Assembly (NCBI RefSeq): GCF_009727055.1
Contig: NC_052354.1
Location: 49,379,360 to 49,443,359 of the forward strand
Reading direction: 5' to 3'
Length of the DNA: 64,000 bases
Origin: Benincasa hispida
Taxonomy: Eukaryota > Streptophyta > Magnoliopsida > Cucurbitales > Cucurbitaceae
Below, piece by piece: positions 48,781-59,822 of this stretch (its first letter is position 1; every line of letters begins with the position of its first letter). A program made the translations under genes and the position numbers. The notes under the pieces were generated by a model that ran no database searches, was not told the origin of the DNA, and saw only the letters and a program-made list of their open reading frames with translations.

Positions 48781-50150
48781 AAACAATACTTGTCCTCAAG
48801 CATAAGCTAAAGATTTCCTTTAAAAAGTCAACCACAAATCTCTTTTCCAAGATTTCTCAAGGATACTTCATTCAAATACTATACACCAAAATTTCCTTAA
48901 GTCTTATTCAAGTCTCTTCTTAAAATATTTCTAGGACCTAGGGACTGCAAGTTTAACATTCAAAAGGACTTTACTAGATTCCAGAACATCGCATGATTTA
49001 TTTCAAAAAGAACTTTTTTCACTGGGGTGTTAAATGATCTTTATCCTTGCATATTTTTGACATTGTTATTTTTCTCTGACCTTGCGTTGATCCAAGTGCC
49101 TTGCCTTCGTTTTGGCTTGCCCCTAGGTTAATCATGCGGACATCCAACTACGAGCAAGGCGCTCTTTCTCAGACTAAACTCATACCTATTCAGCAGCGAA
49201 GTTGCAGTCATTTATTTATGCATTGATCCTGGCGACTTACTTTCATTTTAGCTTGCCCCCACGTGTGTCATGCGGACATCCAACTACGGGTAAGTGCCCT
49301 TCACAACTTAACTCTTATCAACATGGGTTTCCCCATTGCGTTGGCAGTGGAGTTGTTATTCTCAAAATTTTTCTCTTTTTTTTTTCATAAAGCTAAAATT
49401 AGCAAGATCAAAAATAAATACCTTACCCTCAAATTTGAAATGTGGCAATGTTTCCATTGCCAAAAGATTGAAAGAAGTCATGCGATGTTCTTAGAAAGCT
49501 TGGTAAAGGGTCAGTTTGAAAGAAAGCTAGCAGACCACTAACTTCTAGAAATATTTCATGAGGTGACTTTTCTAAGATTAAGTTGATTCTAGTATATACC
49601 AAAAAATAAAAGCATGTGTTTCATCATTGAAATCATAACTGACAAAGAGACAGTATGCGGTAACTTACTAAATTTATCGATGTTAAATGATTGCGGTAAT
49701 CAAAGAGGATGCGGTGATAAAACTTTCAAAATTAAAATGCGATGCGATAGTGCAAAATTTGAAATAAACTCAAGGAAGAATACAACTCCCAAATTTGCGA
49801 TATCACCCGCATTGTTTGTTGACACATCCTGCTTTGCGGTGATCTTCTTCTTTTGGATTGCGGTGACGGAATAAAGTAGTTGTGTCTTCATATAACGCCT
49901 CCACAATTGTTCGTCTCGATCGTTTGCAAGAAAAACATTGAGAGGGTCAAATATTAAAAAAACAAAGTTAACAAAATCGCTACACCACAATCATTTTTTT
50001 TTAAGATAGAGAACTGAAAATATAGTGAAATGAAAATACTAAGGAGTAGAGAAAAGTCGAAGATTTCATGATTCCAATGGGTACTTCATAAAACTTGCGT
50101 CCCTGATGAATTTCGATCGTTTGATAGTGCAAGGACCACCTACTTCTTTC
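48781..50150 (-). other. GypC 3' non-coding region
   Basis: Between integrase and 3' LTR, where Athila elements may carry an env-like frame; I find none. It contains a direct repeat, CATGCGGACATCCAACTACG at 49133-49152 and again at 49269-49288, each preceded by a GCTTGCCCC segment. The small open frames are not supported. Confidence 0.6.
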
Positions 50151-51340
50151 TTATTCAGATTTTTTCAGTTCCATAGAGTCGACTTGGCGATGCCAGCCTT
50201 CTTCGTGATACACTTTTACTCGCTGCCCATTAAATTTGAATATGTTGGTTTTGTCATCATTAGATAATTTGACCGCGCCAAGCGGGAATACCTCTCTAAC
50301 TATGAATGGTATGGACCAATGTGACTTTAATTTCCCAGGGAAGAGTCGTAGTCGTGAGTTAAATAGTAAGACCCTTTGCCCGACTTGGAGGTTCTTACCA
50401 CATATGTGTTTATCGTACCAGCACTTTGCGCGCTCCTTGTAGATCTTTGCGTTCTCATATGCGTTAATCCTCCATTCCTCTAGCTCGACCAGTTGAAGTT
50501 TTCTCACTTCTTCTGCTTTCTTCAAGTCAAAGTTTAGCTTCTTCACCACCCATAGTGCTTTGTATTCCAGCTCCAGTGGCAAATGACATGCTTTACCAAA
50601 TACCAATGCATACGGGGACATACCAATGGGTGTCTTATATGTAGTCCGGTATGCCCACAACGCATCGTCGAGCTTTGTTGCCCAATCCTTTCGCGAAGGC
50701 CTTACTACCTTCTCAAGTATTAGCTTAATCTCTCGATTGGACACTTCGATCTGACCATTCGTCTGTGGATGGTATGTGGTGGCCACTTTGTGGAGAGTGT
50801 TATATTTGCACAGATATTCCTTGACAGTATGATTGACAAAGTGGGACCCTTCATCACTTATTATGGCACGTGGGGTGCCGAAACGAGTGAAAATATTTTT
50901 CTTCAAGAATTTAGAGACTACCGCCGCATCGCTTGCGGTGCATATCACTGCTTCTACCCACTTGGATACGTAGTCGACGGCTAACAAAATATAAGTTTTA
51001 CCATTCGATGGAAGGAATGGTCCCATGAAATCGATACCCCAGACCTCGAACAACTCTAGTTCCAAAATGGTGTTCATAGGCATCGCATGTTTCCATGAAA
51101 TGTTACCTGTGCATTGGCACCGGTCACATTTCATCATGTAGTCAGCTGCATCCTTAAACAATGTTGGCCAATAGAATCCACTCTGCAAAACTTTAGCTAC
51201 GGTGCGCTGTCCTCCAAAGTGCCCACCATATGGTGAGTCATGACATTGCAATAATATGTGTTGTTGAGCAGCATTCGGTACACATAATCGCAGAATCTGG
51301 TCTGCCCTCTTTTTATACAGTTTTGGCTCATCCCAAAAAT
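50151..51340 (-). CDS. GypC integrase (domain intact)
   Basis: Inserts element cDNA into the genome. The longest conserved open frame in the window: 366 residues on the minus strand, ending at 50151, counted from a TTG at 51251. Homology continues upstream to about 51340, so this is a domain of a polyprotein, not a separate gene. Counting from 51251: zinc motif His4 and His11 with Cys42 and Cys45; catalytic Asp74 (GIDFMGP), Asp133 (SDEGSHF) and Glu169 (NGQIEV), giving the D,D35E spacing; then the conserved [16 protein letters not shown] and a C-terminal [13 protein letters not shown] domain. No chromodomain, as expected for Athila/Tat. The upstream pol is broken, so it cannot be made from this copy. 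Confidence 0.85.
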
Positions 51341-53096
51341 ATTATCTGCATTCATACTTGAGCCTCCTCTTTTGGTGGTCAGTATAATCCTCTGGAAATT
51401 GCTCGTAAACAAGATAATTTACCACATCTACGTACCATGGCAATTCTTCAATATGAAAAAGCTGCTCGTCTGGGAATGATCGCACTTCACTTTTGACTGA
51501 TTGCGGTCAACTCTGGATTTTTCAATCTCGACAAATGATCCAACTTGGTTCTTCATCCTCTTGCAAACAATTTTTTCTATGTCAAATTCTGGAGGAGGAG
51601 AACCATCTGATCAACCTCGGCTTCACATCTTCTTTGTCATAAATATTTTATCGCCGAGTGATCAATGTGGATGAGTACTTTTGTTCCCAGCGAATACGCT
51701 CTAAATTTTCCAACGCAAAAATTACCGCAAGTAGCTCTTTTTCTATGGTGGTGTAGTTAGTTCTGAGCAGGATTAACATTCTTACTCGCATAAGATTGTT
51801 TTTCTCTTCTGTCTAGAGCTGCTCTCATCGCATACCGCTTGCATCGCACATTAATTCAAAAGGAAGTGTCCAATAAAGTGCGATTAACACGAGTGCGGTG
51901 TGTCAGTGCATTCATAATCCTGAATGCGTTGAGGCAATTGTCGTCAAAGTCAAATTTTCTGTCAGCCTCATCAACGCACTCAGCGGTCGTTTATTTTCGA
52001 AAAGTCCTTGACAAACGTCTGTAAAATCTGGCATGCCCAAGAAATTCTTATAGCCTTTACGCTTGTTGGAGTGAAAGTTTTCAATTAGTCTATTTTTGCT
52101 TTGTCCACTCCAACCTATCCCAAGATACCTTGTGCCCTACACAATGCCCTCCTTCACCACAAATGGCAATTTTTCCAATTAGAATCAAGGATTTGTTTCC
52201 TCACATCTTTCAGTATACTTCCTCCAGGTGGCAATACGACTTCGTATGTGTGCCCATAGACAGAGAATCGTCCATGAATATTTCAACAAAAGTCTCAAGA
52301 TATTCTAAAAAGATGGCCATCATACACTTTGGAACTGTGCTCGGTGTATTGAGAGGTCGGAACGACAATGCACGAAAAAGCAAAAGTTCCATACGAACAG
52401 GTGAATGTGGTTTTGTCCTGATCTTCTGAAGCAATCATAATCTGGTTATACCTGACATACCCATCCAAAAAGCAGTAGAAGTCATTTTCGGCCAGACGAT
52501 CCAGCATTTGGTCAATGAAAGGTAAAGGGAAACGATCTTTCTTCGTTGCCGCATTCAGCTTGCGGTAGTCCATGCAAATATGTCATCCGGTGATAGTCCT
52601 TTGCGGTATCAGCTCATCATTATCGTTGGGGACTACTATCATGCCGCCTTTTTTCGGCACGCACTGCACGAGGCTAACCCACATGCTGTCTGCTATCAGA
52701 TAAATGATGCCCGCATCTAACCACTTGATTACCTCCTTTTTAACGACCTCTTTTATCGCAGGGTTGAATCTGCATTGATGTTCAATCGATGCCTTGTGGT
52801 TTTCTTCAAGACGAATTTGATGCATACAGTATGCGGGGTTAATTCCTCGAATGTCTGCGAGCGTCCAGCCAATCGCTCGCACATGTTTCCTCAGAATGCT
52901 CATCAACGAATTCTTTTGATCTTCATTAAGTTCAGAGGAAATAATTACTGGCAGCTTCTCATTCTGCCCCAAAAATGCATACTTTAAGTGGTTCAGCAAG
53001 GTCTTCAGTTCCATTATTGATGGTTCTTTTAAGAACGGTTGCTTTGTTTTTCTTTCTTCTTTTACTGTTGGCTCTTCTTCTTGGGTTGCGATCATC
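51341..53096 (-). pseudogene. GypC reverse transcriptase and RNase H remnant
   Basis: RT begins in the open stretch 53095-52583 (LNEDQKNSLM, then IRGINPAYCMHQI, then KEVIKWLDAGIIY). A single in-frame stop near 52580 separates it from MDYRKLNAATKKDRFPLPFI (52573 onward). Frame then shifts, and the catalytic FMDD is read in another frame at 52279-52268. RNase H (about 51500-52050) is in broken frames with stops. Without repair of the shifts no polymerase could be made. Confidence 0.85.
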
Positions 53097-53990
53097 TCAT
53101 CTTCCTTGTTTGTTTTTTTTTATGATCGCATTACATGCAGCAATGGATGCGCTTGCATCCTCTTCTTCATTCTCTTCGTCAAGATTTTTTTCTTCAATCA
53201 AATTCTGGTCATCGTTAGATTCATGCAGGTCTTCTTCATCGGGAAAATTCATGGCACGGATGATGTTGAACTTGAGCTTCTGTCCATTCACGCTCAAGGT
53301 GATCTCTCCTTTGTGCATATCAATCTAGGCACGACCTGTTGATAAAAATGGCCGCCCCAGTATATGGCACATCTTTGTCAGCTTCGTAATCTAAGACGAT
53401 GAAGTCGGCTGGTAACATAAATTTGTCAATGGTGACCAGCACGTCCTTCACCTTCCCCTTGCACCAGAGATCTATCTGCTAGTTGGAGAGTCACGGTCTC
53501 GTGGGTGCAAATTGCCCCACATTCAGCTGCTTAAAGGTGACAGAGGCATCAAGTTGATGCTGGCTCCCAGGTCACACAATGCTTGCCCGATGTACAATCC
53601 TCCAATGGAGCAAGGTATAGTAAAACTCCCAGGATCGCTCACCTTTGGTGGGATTATTGATTTCGAACTCTGCGTCAAAGCCACCGTGGAAAACTTACCA
53701 GTGCCTCTTTTCTTGGTTACCATATCCTTCAGAAACTTTGCATAAGCAGGCATCTTCTCAATCGCTTCACTGAATGGAATATTAATATGCAAATGTTTTA
53801 ACATAATCATAAAGCATTGGTATTGTACCTCGTCATTCTTTTTCTTTCTGAGTCTCTGTGGGAAAGGTGGCAACTGTACTCTCACGGTCCCCTTCACTGT
53901 TGGCCCTGAGGTGGACGCAACTTTTGGTTCTATTGCTTCTTTTTCTCCTTCTTCTTCTTGAGTCACTGCAATTTCAGGTTCCAAGGCAAT
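53097..53990 (-). pseudogene. GypC protease region
   Basis: The minus-strand open stretch 53984-53523 ends with LCDLGASINLMPLS, the retropepsin active-site signature (D-x-G-A) of Athila/Tat elements. Before it lies the conserved segment ending gag (FSEAIEKMPAYAKFLKD). A linker frame at 53318-53097 (MHKGEITLSVNGQ, then acidic residues) leads toward RT but in a different frame from it. Confidence 0.8.
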
Positions 53991-54136
53991 AGAAGCAGTC
54001 CAGCTAGGCTTCTTCCTTTCTCACTCCACAAATTTTCCACTCCACAATGTCACGACTTGACATTGCTCTTTATCTGATCCCTCTGGGTTGCATGGGAATT
54101 CTGTTGAACTCGGCAGGGCCCCTTACGGTCTGTTCT

Positions 54137-55467
54137 TCAGCTCGCTCGTAATCTGACCCATCTGTAATTCCAAGTTGTGAATGGACGTCGCCTAGTTTTG
54201 AAGCACAGTTTCGTTCTTCTCGATATACTGCTGCAACAGACTTTCCAAGGAGGAAGATTTCGATGGTTGCGAACTACTGGTTTGACTGCTCGTCTGACCG
54301 TTATTTCACGGAAGAATCGGGGTGGCCCTTCTTTTTGCGCCACAGATTGGAAATTTTGCTGCTGATTCTTCCACGCAAAGTTGGGGTGGTTTCTCCAACC
54401 GGGGTTGTAGGTGTTAGAGAATGGATTATTTTTCACAAAATAAATAGACTGTGGGTTCTGTGGGCATTCTTCCATTGCGTGTCCGTCACTACAAGTCGCA
54501 CACCTTGCGGTATTCTGATAAATTGCGTTTACTTGCCCACTATGCAGCGTTGGGCTGTTGATTGTGATTCCTTGAATTAGGTTCATCATTGTGGTCATCT
54601 GACTCTGAAGTGAAGCAATAGCACCATTGCTTGCATCGTTATCCTTTATTCTTAATCTCTTATTGCTCTTCTTTCAGTCCTCGTGATTTTTAAAGATGCG
54701 ATCCAGAATGTCTTTAGCCTCATAATATGTTTTGTCTAGCAGACCACCAGTGGTTGCTGCATTGGCAGCGGTCTACGAAGTGAGATTTAAACTGTGATAA
54801 AATATTTCATTTGCAGGCAGTCTGGAAATCTGTTGTGTGGACAATCCCTGACCAGCCTCTTAAACCTCGCCCAGGCATCACTGAGCGATTCATCTATGTC
54901 TTGTTCAAAATTGGTTATTAGTTTCCTTCGTCTAGCATTCTCAGTAGGTGGGAAATATTTCTTCATAAACTTCTCTACGATCTGTTCCCAGGAAGTGATC
55001 TCTCCCGGCTCGAGGGAATACGCCCATTTTCTTACCTGATCACATAGAGAAAATGGAAACAGAGTTAGTCGAACTTCTTCGGTAGAGATATTCGGGAACA
55101 CAAAAGTGTTGCAGATTTCTATAAAGCTACGGAGGTGGGCGTGCGGATCCTCACCATGCCGACCTCTGAATTGTCCTGCAGTCTGGATCATCTGCAGCAT
55201 CATTAGTTTCATTTCGAATCGGCTTCCATCAAGGGCAGGCCTCATGATTCCTGGAGAGAAATCGTAGAGGTTTGGCGATGCATAGTTCTTAATGGGCCTA
55301 TTACGATCGTTTGCCAGTAGGATTGGATTCTCCATGATGTTGTTTTCGTTTGGTGCTCCGTTTCCAGGCTGCTCCACCATATCGTCTTTATCTGGCTGTT
55401 GGTGGTGGTGGTTGTCTCTTAATCTCCTTCTGAACGTCCTCTCAATCTCCGGGTCATAATTCGCCAA
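54137..55467 (-). pseudogene. GypC gag
   Basis: Capsid precursor. The first open stretch, 55467-54787 (226 residues), starts at an ATG with MANYDPEIERTFRRRL and holds the Retrotrans_gag core (AHLRSFIEICNTF, then WAYSLEPGEITSWEQ, then DESLSDAWARFK). It breaks at 54787 in a place where the homologous protein continues. A further stretch, 54598-54137, holds a zinc knuckle C-x2-C-x3-H-x4-C (CATCSDGHAMEEC) in a different frame. The ATG at 55467 is about 60 bases after the primer site, as expected. Confidence 0.85.
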
Positions 55468-55524
55468 AGATTGAGAGCTGTAAAGAAATCATATAAATTA
55501 CCGTTAGCAAACTGATTTGCCGAA

Positions 55525-55543
55525 GTCCCCGGCAACGGCGCCA
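55525..55543 (-). other. GypC primer-binding site (tRNA-Asp)
   Basis: On the minus strand TGGCGCCGTTGCCGGGGAC, the exact complement of the 3' end of plant tRNA-Asp(GUC). This primer is characteristic of the Athila/Tat group. Confidence 0.9.
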
Positions 55544-55549
55544 AAAACT

Positions 55550-57026
55550 TGATGCGTTATTTTATGAGGTGAAAATATGGAATGAGATGCGTTGATTGAA
55601 TTGCGTTAAGCAACAAATTTTCTCAGTGTAATCCAAGTATAAACCTTACTGAGTTTCTTGGTAAGTCCAGGATCGAACTCAAGGACTTGGGAAAACGTTA
55701 TGGGGTGGTAGTTTTCAGGAAGTCTTTGTGGTAACCGATAACTCAAATAGTTGTTTGGCGTTGTTGTTTGCGGTAATAAAATAAACGAATACGGTAGAGT
55801 TTCAAAAAGATTTGATAATACGGAAGATGTGATGAGTATGCGGTGAACGGGTTGAAAAGGGGTTCGGCTAACACTTCCTAGGATGCGTTCATGTTATGTG
55901 ATCATGCAACACACATACAATAGCAAACAATCTCTCAATGCGAATGCTACAGCTTCTAATACTAGAACGCATGCGATATATGCGATGAGTCTATAGGACC
56001 TACACATAAACCTCTCTTCTTATCCATATGATGATAAAATGATACACAAATAAGGCGACCACATAATATCATACCTATCTCTAGGGTGCATGCGATGCAG
56101 GTTGGCAAATAGAGCTTATCTCTAAGTCCCTATCTCTTGCTTATGCAGATCTGATCTTGCTCTCTCGAGTCTAGATTCTAACTTAGCTCTCTCAAGTATT
56201 AGGTTCTTTCTTTAGACTCTCTCTTGAGTAGCTCTAAAGGAGTGTTGGACACAGCATAAAACAAGATAATCGCATGCGATGAAGATCCTAGGTCATGTTA
56301 GCTTAGTTCTTCTCAACCCATTCGATTAGTTTAACTACTCATGCGTGCTTTTAAGAGAATGAACAGATGTAGATAAAGAATTTCCATTGTATAAATATAG
56401 AGTTGAAATACAAAATAACAATGCAAGATGAGAATAAAGAGCCTGATAGCAATCTCTTGCTTCCCAAGGCTTTTACACTGTCTTTTCTACTCTGATCAAA
56501 AGATAGTCTCGCTCTCGCAAGAGTCAGCCCGCTCTCTGCTTTTTCACGCCTCCAGGTTCTCTCTCGAGTTGTCCTGAGCAATCTTCCGGCATCTCTTCCC
56601 TTCTCTCGCTCCGCCTTAAAACAAAAGAAAAACTAAGAACAAGGCTATTCTAAGGGAAAATTCTTTAAGTGTACGAACTTGCTGAACTAGCTTTTTTAAT
56701 GGTTGCTTTCGATATTTATAGAGCATCGGGGTGAAAGGCGTCTTCTCTCTTATGATTGCACAGATGGGATGGCTTTATTTCTCTGACTAATGCGCCGAAT
56801 ATTTGTCACCGAAAAGCTGAGTGTACTTGTTATCGTTAGCGGCTTATCAACTTAATTCGAATTCGACCGTCATCAGCTTTCTATCCCATCGTGATTAATT
56901 ATGCCTTTCACCCAAATGCGCCCACCAAGTTGCGCCGGCTCTATGCGGAAATCCTTCTTGAGCAGATGTTTGCGAGCACAAATCACTGCAAAGCCTTGCG
57001 GTAATGCTGCGCTCGACCATTGATTT
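55550..57026 (-). repeat. GypC 5' LTR (outer end truncated)
   Basis: The inner end (CGCATCA on the minus strand, 55550) is six bases from the primer site. It matches the 3' LTR from 55802 to 57026 and stops at TGATTT (57026), about 205 bases short of the LTR start seen at 48769. A minus-strand TATA-like box lies near 56711-56720. Confidence 0.85.
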
Positions 57027-57194
57027 CTAGTATGGCACTCTTTCCCTTGTTATTATCTTGTTCATAGCATGCCGATAATTAGTATTTGTTTGCATAACTG
57101 TTTGTATGAATGTATAATGTTGTATTTCGGTCACTGTGAAATCAGAGCGATCCGAACACGCTTATGGAACTCTTCGGTATGAGATCTTTCACTC

Positions 57195-57208
57195 CTCTAT
57201 TTATAGAG
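57195..57208 (-). promoter_or_regulatory. GypA 5' LTR TATA box
   Basis: CTATAAATAGA-type box on the minus strand, identical in core to 12036-12049. The copia LTR entered within a few bases of it, on the downstream side, and so separates the promoter from GypA gag. Confidence 0.6.
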
Positions 57209-57548
57209 TTCTCAGGTGGGCTTCGTGGGCTTCGTGGGCTTCGGCTTGGTTGGTCCATGGACTTGGTTTGGGCCTTATTTGACATTTTGATCAATTTATG
57301 CCTATTTTTGGGCTCAATTGGATTTTTAGCTCAAATAATAATATCAAATTTGACTGAATTAATTTGATTCAATCCAATGGTCATGAAGGAAACATATGGC
57401 ATAATTGGAATTCGCTAATTTATGCTTTCGACTTTAATTTAGAACACATGTCAACTTCTAATTAGTCTCAAATTCAATTATTTGGAATTTTGTCATTAAT
57501 TTAGTAAATGACGTGGTAATTTGCGATTGGTCCAAAATTTCTCATTCA

Positions 57549-58982
57549 CCAAACTCATTTCTATTTATACTTTTGCTTTTATTACAGATAACAAAAATGG
57601 AATAAAAAAATAGTTAACAAAAATTAGTTGCAACTCTTTAACAGTTACTAACTGATTTTTTGTTTAATTTATTCTTGACATGTTCAACACTTAATTTTTT
57701 AAAAAAAAAACAAAAAAAAAACAAAATATTTATCAAACGGGACCTTGATATTTGAGATATTTTATTATTTGAAATTTGGAGTTTAAAACAAGTAGAAAAA
57801 AAATTCAAAAAACATAGAGTTGATAAAAGATTCAACTTGATTATTAAGCTCTAGAAACATTCATGTTGGTTATGAAACCTTAAAATGGTGAGGGTTTTGG
57901 TCCCTACTTTTAACATGTTATTAATAGAACCAATGGATTCATAATGTGACTACCTTCATATGAGTGGGTTTTTTTTTAGTTCAACGTATAAGAGTTGAAA
58001 TTTAAGGTGTGTATGACTTAACCGATTGAGTTATATACACTGAAGTTGACATTTTCAAATGAGAGTTGTCAACCTGTAGCTAGTAGCTGAAAACAATCAA
58101 GTAGATCGTGTTGAATAAAATCAAGTCTAAATTGAAGACATGTCAATTTTTACTTTTTATGAATTAAGAAATTACAATCACTATCGAAAATCCTAGTTCC
58201 GACTCTCAAAGTTAGAACAAATAGATAGTTTTTGTACTAAAGATTTCAAGCCTTAGATTTGTTCCCTCAACAATCCTACTAACTCTTGAATGCTTGGAAT
58301 AGACAGTGTTGTAATTTAGTTTCAAGAAAGTATTAATTTCACAGCTTATTTTTACAAAGGGAACAAAAATTTATTTTATTTTCTTTATTTCTTGAAAATG
58401 GCCATCCACCACAAAATTTGACTCATAATTGAAAGATGTGAGCATTTGAGAACATACCCTAAGGAAAAGTTTCGATCCCATCAATGCTTCAAATGGGCCA
58501 TCATTGCAATTCTTGATAAAATGTCAAGAAAAAGCTTCCACAAAAAAGCTTGAGAGAGAGAGATCAGAGAGAGACTCATAATGTAACAAAAAGAATTCAA
58601 CAAAAAAAATTTTAAAAAAATAAATAAATAAATAATAGAAAATTCATTATTGTCTGTTTGGCTTTGGCATAATATTCCTCCAATCTTTGGTAAGATTTTG
58701 ATGTCAACGAGACATATATATATATATATATATTAAGATTTCAATTTTATACCAATGTTCCCCATATGAATATAGTTCGATGGTCAAAATTTTAAACTCG
58801 CTCTTCTATTGTTATGAGCATTATTCATCAATAGTTGATATATATTGAAGTTAGAAGTTTAAATTATTAAAGAATATCATAGATCGTGTGAATATGGAAT
58901 TAAAGAAGAATAATTGAAAAATAATTGAAGTTGATATTGATGTCAATAAAATATTGACAATAGTGTTTAGTAATAATTTTAA
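57549..58982. other. AT-rich flanking DNA without a supported gene
   Basis: Sequence outside the nest on the right. I see homopolymer runs, a (TA)n run (58714-58733) and a GAGAGA stretch near 58550, but no conserved protein, RNA gene or transposon end. Confidence 0.5.
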
Positions 58983-59312
58983 TTGGAGTTTCTTTTTAAG
59001 GACAATTGCAAATATAGACATTAGACCTAAAGTATTGACAGATATAACATAATGTAAAAAAAATTGCAAATATGACAAAATTTAAATAGTCTATCGCTTT
59101 TGGAGTTCTTCTTTTTTAGGGACAATTGCAAATATAGATATTAGACCCAAAATATTAGCATATATAACATAATATAAAAAAAATTGCAAATATGACCAAA
59201 TTTAAATGGTCTATCAGTAATAGACCATATCACTAGTAAGAGTCTATCAATGATAGAAGTCTATCCGGATAGACTTGAGGGTCTATCAACGATAGAAGTC
59301 CATCGCGGATAG
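58983..59312. repeat. Duplicated unit plus TCTATCAnnGATAGA minisatellite
   Basis: Two copies of a unit of about 118 bases (58983 and 59100) share GACAATTGCAAATATAGA, starting at 59001 and 59121. They are followed by palindromic minisatellite motifs of TCTATCAATGATAGA type to 59312. A related patch is at 63880-64000. I associate this pattern with cucurbit genomes from memory. Confidence 0.7.
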
Positions 59313-59822
59313 ATTTGTCTAAATTTGCAATTTTTTTAAATGATGTTATACACTCGGTTATTATTCCTAAAAATGCTACCAATTGCAATTACTTTTTTTT
59401 AATCCATGTTTGAAAGTTTTATCGGGCTATTCCAAATATAATTCAAGCGGTTAAATAATATGCTATCAACTAAGATGTTAAAAATTTGAATTCTATCATC
59501 CCATATAGTATTTGAACTACAAAGGATCTTTTTAATAATTCATATGTATATGTATATACGTATGTACTTAAGAAAATGTGCTCACTATTTGATGTTAGAA
59601 AAGACACCATGTGAATATATTTACAAAATTTATAAAGAATATGGCGATAAAAATTAAAAATAATAAATCATAACCTAAGATAAAGTAGTGAGTGACTAAA
59701 TTTAAAAATACAAAAGCACGTGGACTAAAAATGGGATAAAATCCAAAGTAGAGAGACAAATATGATATTTTATCCAAAAAAAAATTATTACCAAATTGGA
59801 AAAATCAACCTTAAAGTATGGT

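Larger units (their letters stand above)
47341..57026 (-). mobile_element. GypC: Athila-like Ty3/gypsy retrotransposon, decayed
   Basis: Minus-strand element with tRNA-Asp primer site (55525-55543), gag, protease, RT, RNase H, integrase, long 3' non-coding part, polypurine tract and direct LTRs. The outer end of each LTR is missing: about 260 bases at the left of the 3' LTR and about 205 at the right of the 5' LTR. No target duplication is therefore left. The LTRs look about 93% identical by eye. Several frameshifts and stops make it non-functional. Confidence 0.88.
46463..57191 (+). mobile_element. Solo copia LTR carrying the GypC insertion
   Basis: Left part 46463-47340 starts TGTTGGGGTTG. 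Right part 57027-57191 ends in ATCTTTCA and matches the end of the LTR at 9714-11742 (shared TTGTTCATAGCATG-type and GCATAA blocks). Flanking 5-mers are CTCAT (46458-46462) and CTCCT (57192-57196); the uninterrupted GypA LTR reads CTCCT at 12033-12037. The two parts sum to about 1.04 kb, whereas sister LTRs are 1.8-2.0 kb, so about 1 kb was lost where GypC sits. Confidence 0.8.
11743..57548 (-). mobile_element. GypA: gag-only Ty3/gypsy-type retrotransposon, host of the nest
   Basis: Element read on the minus strand. Its 5' LTR is on the right (43863-57548, interrupted), its primer site at 43845-43859, gag at 43800-42799 and 38094-36680 (split by a GypB LTR), then a long repeat-rich non-coding part down to 12406, and the 3' LTR at 11743-12405 (outer end lost). 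After subtracting insertions the internal part is about 7 kb, with about 2.4 kb of gag and no RT, RNase H or integrase that I can find. That layout fits the non-autonomous class called TR-GAG, with pol supplied by a relative. Boundaries are inferred from LTR-to-LTR comparison. Confidence 0.65.
43863..57548 (-). repeat. GypA 5' LTR, twice interrupted
   Basis: Three pieces make one LTR of about 1.0 kb: 43863-43934, 45882-46462 and 57192-57548. On the minus strand it begins TGAATGAG (57548) and ends GCGAACA (43863). The interruptions are a reverse copia solo LTR and a forward copia LTR holding GypC. Piece order and content match the 3' LTR at 11743-12405. Promoter at 57195-57208. Confidence 0.7.

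Noticed and set aside
49614..49990. Possible env-like frames downstream of GypC integrase.
   Set aside because: Frames are short and on both strands, without a signal peptide or transmembrane pattern that I can support.
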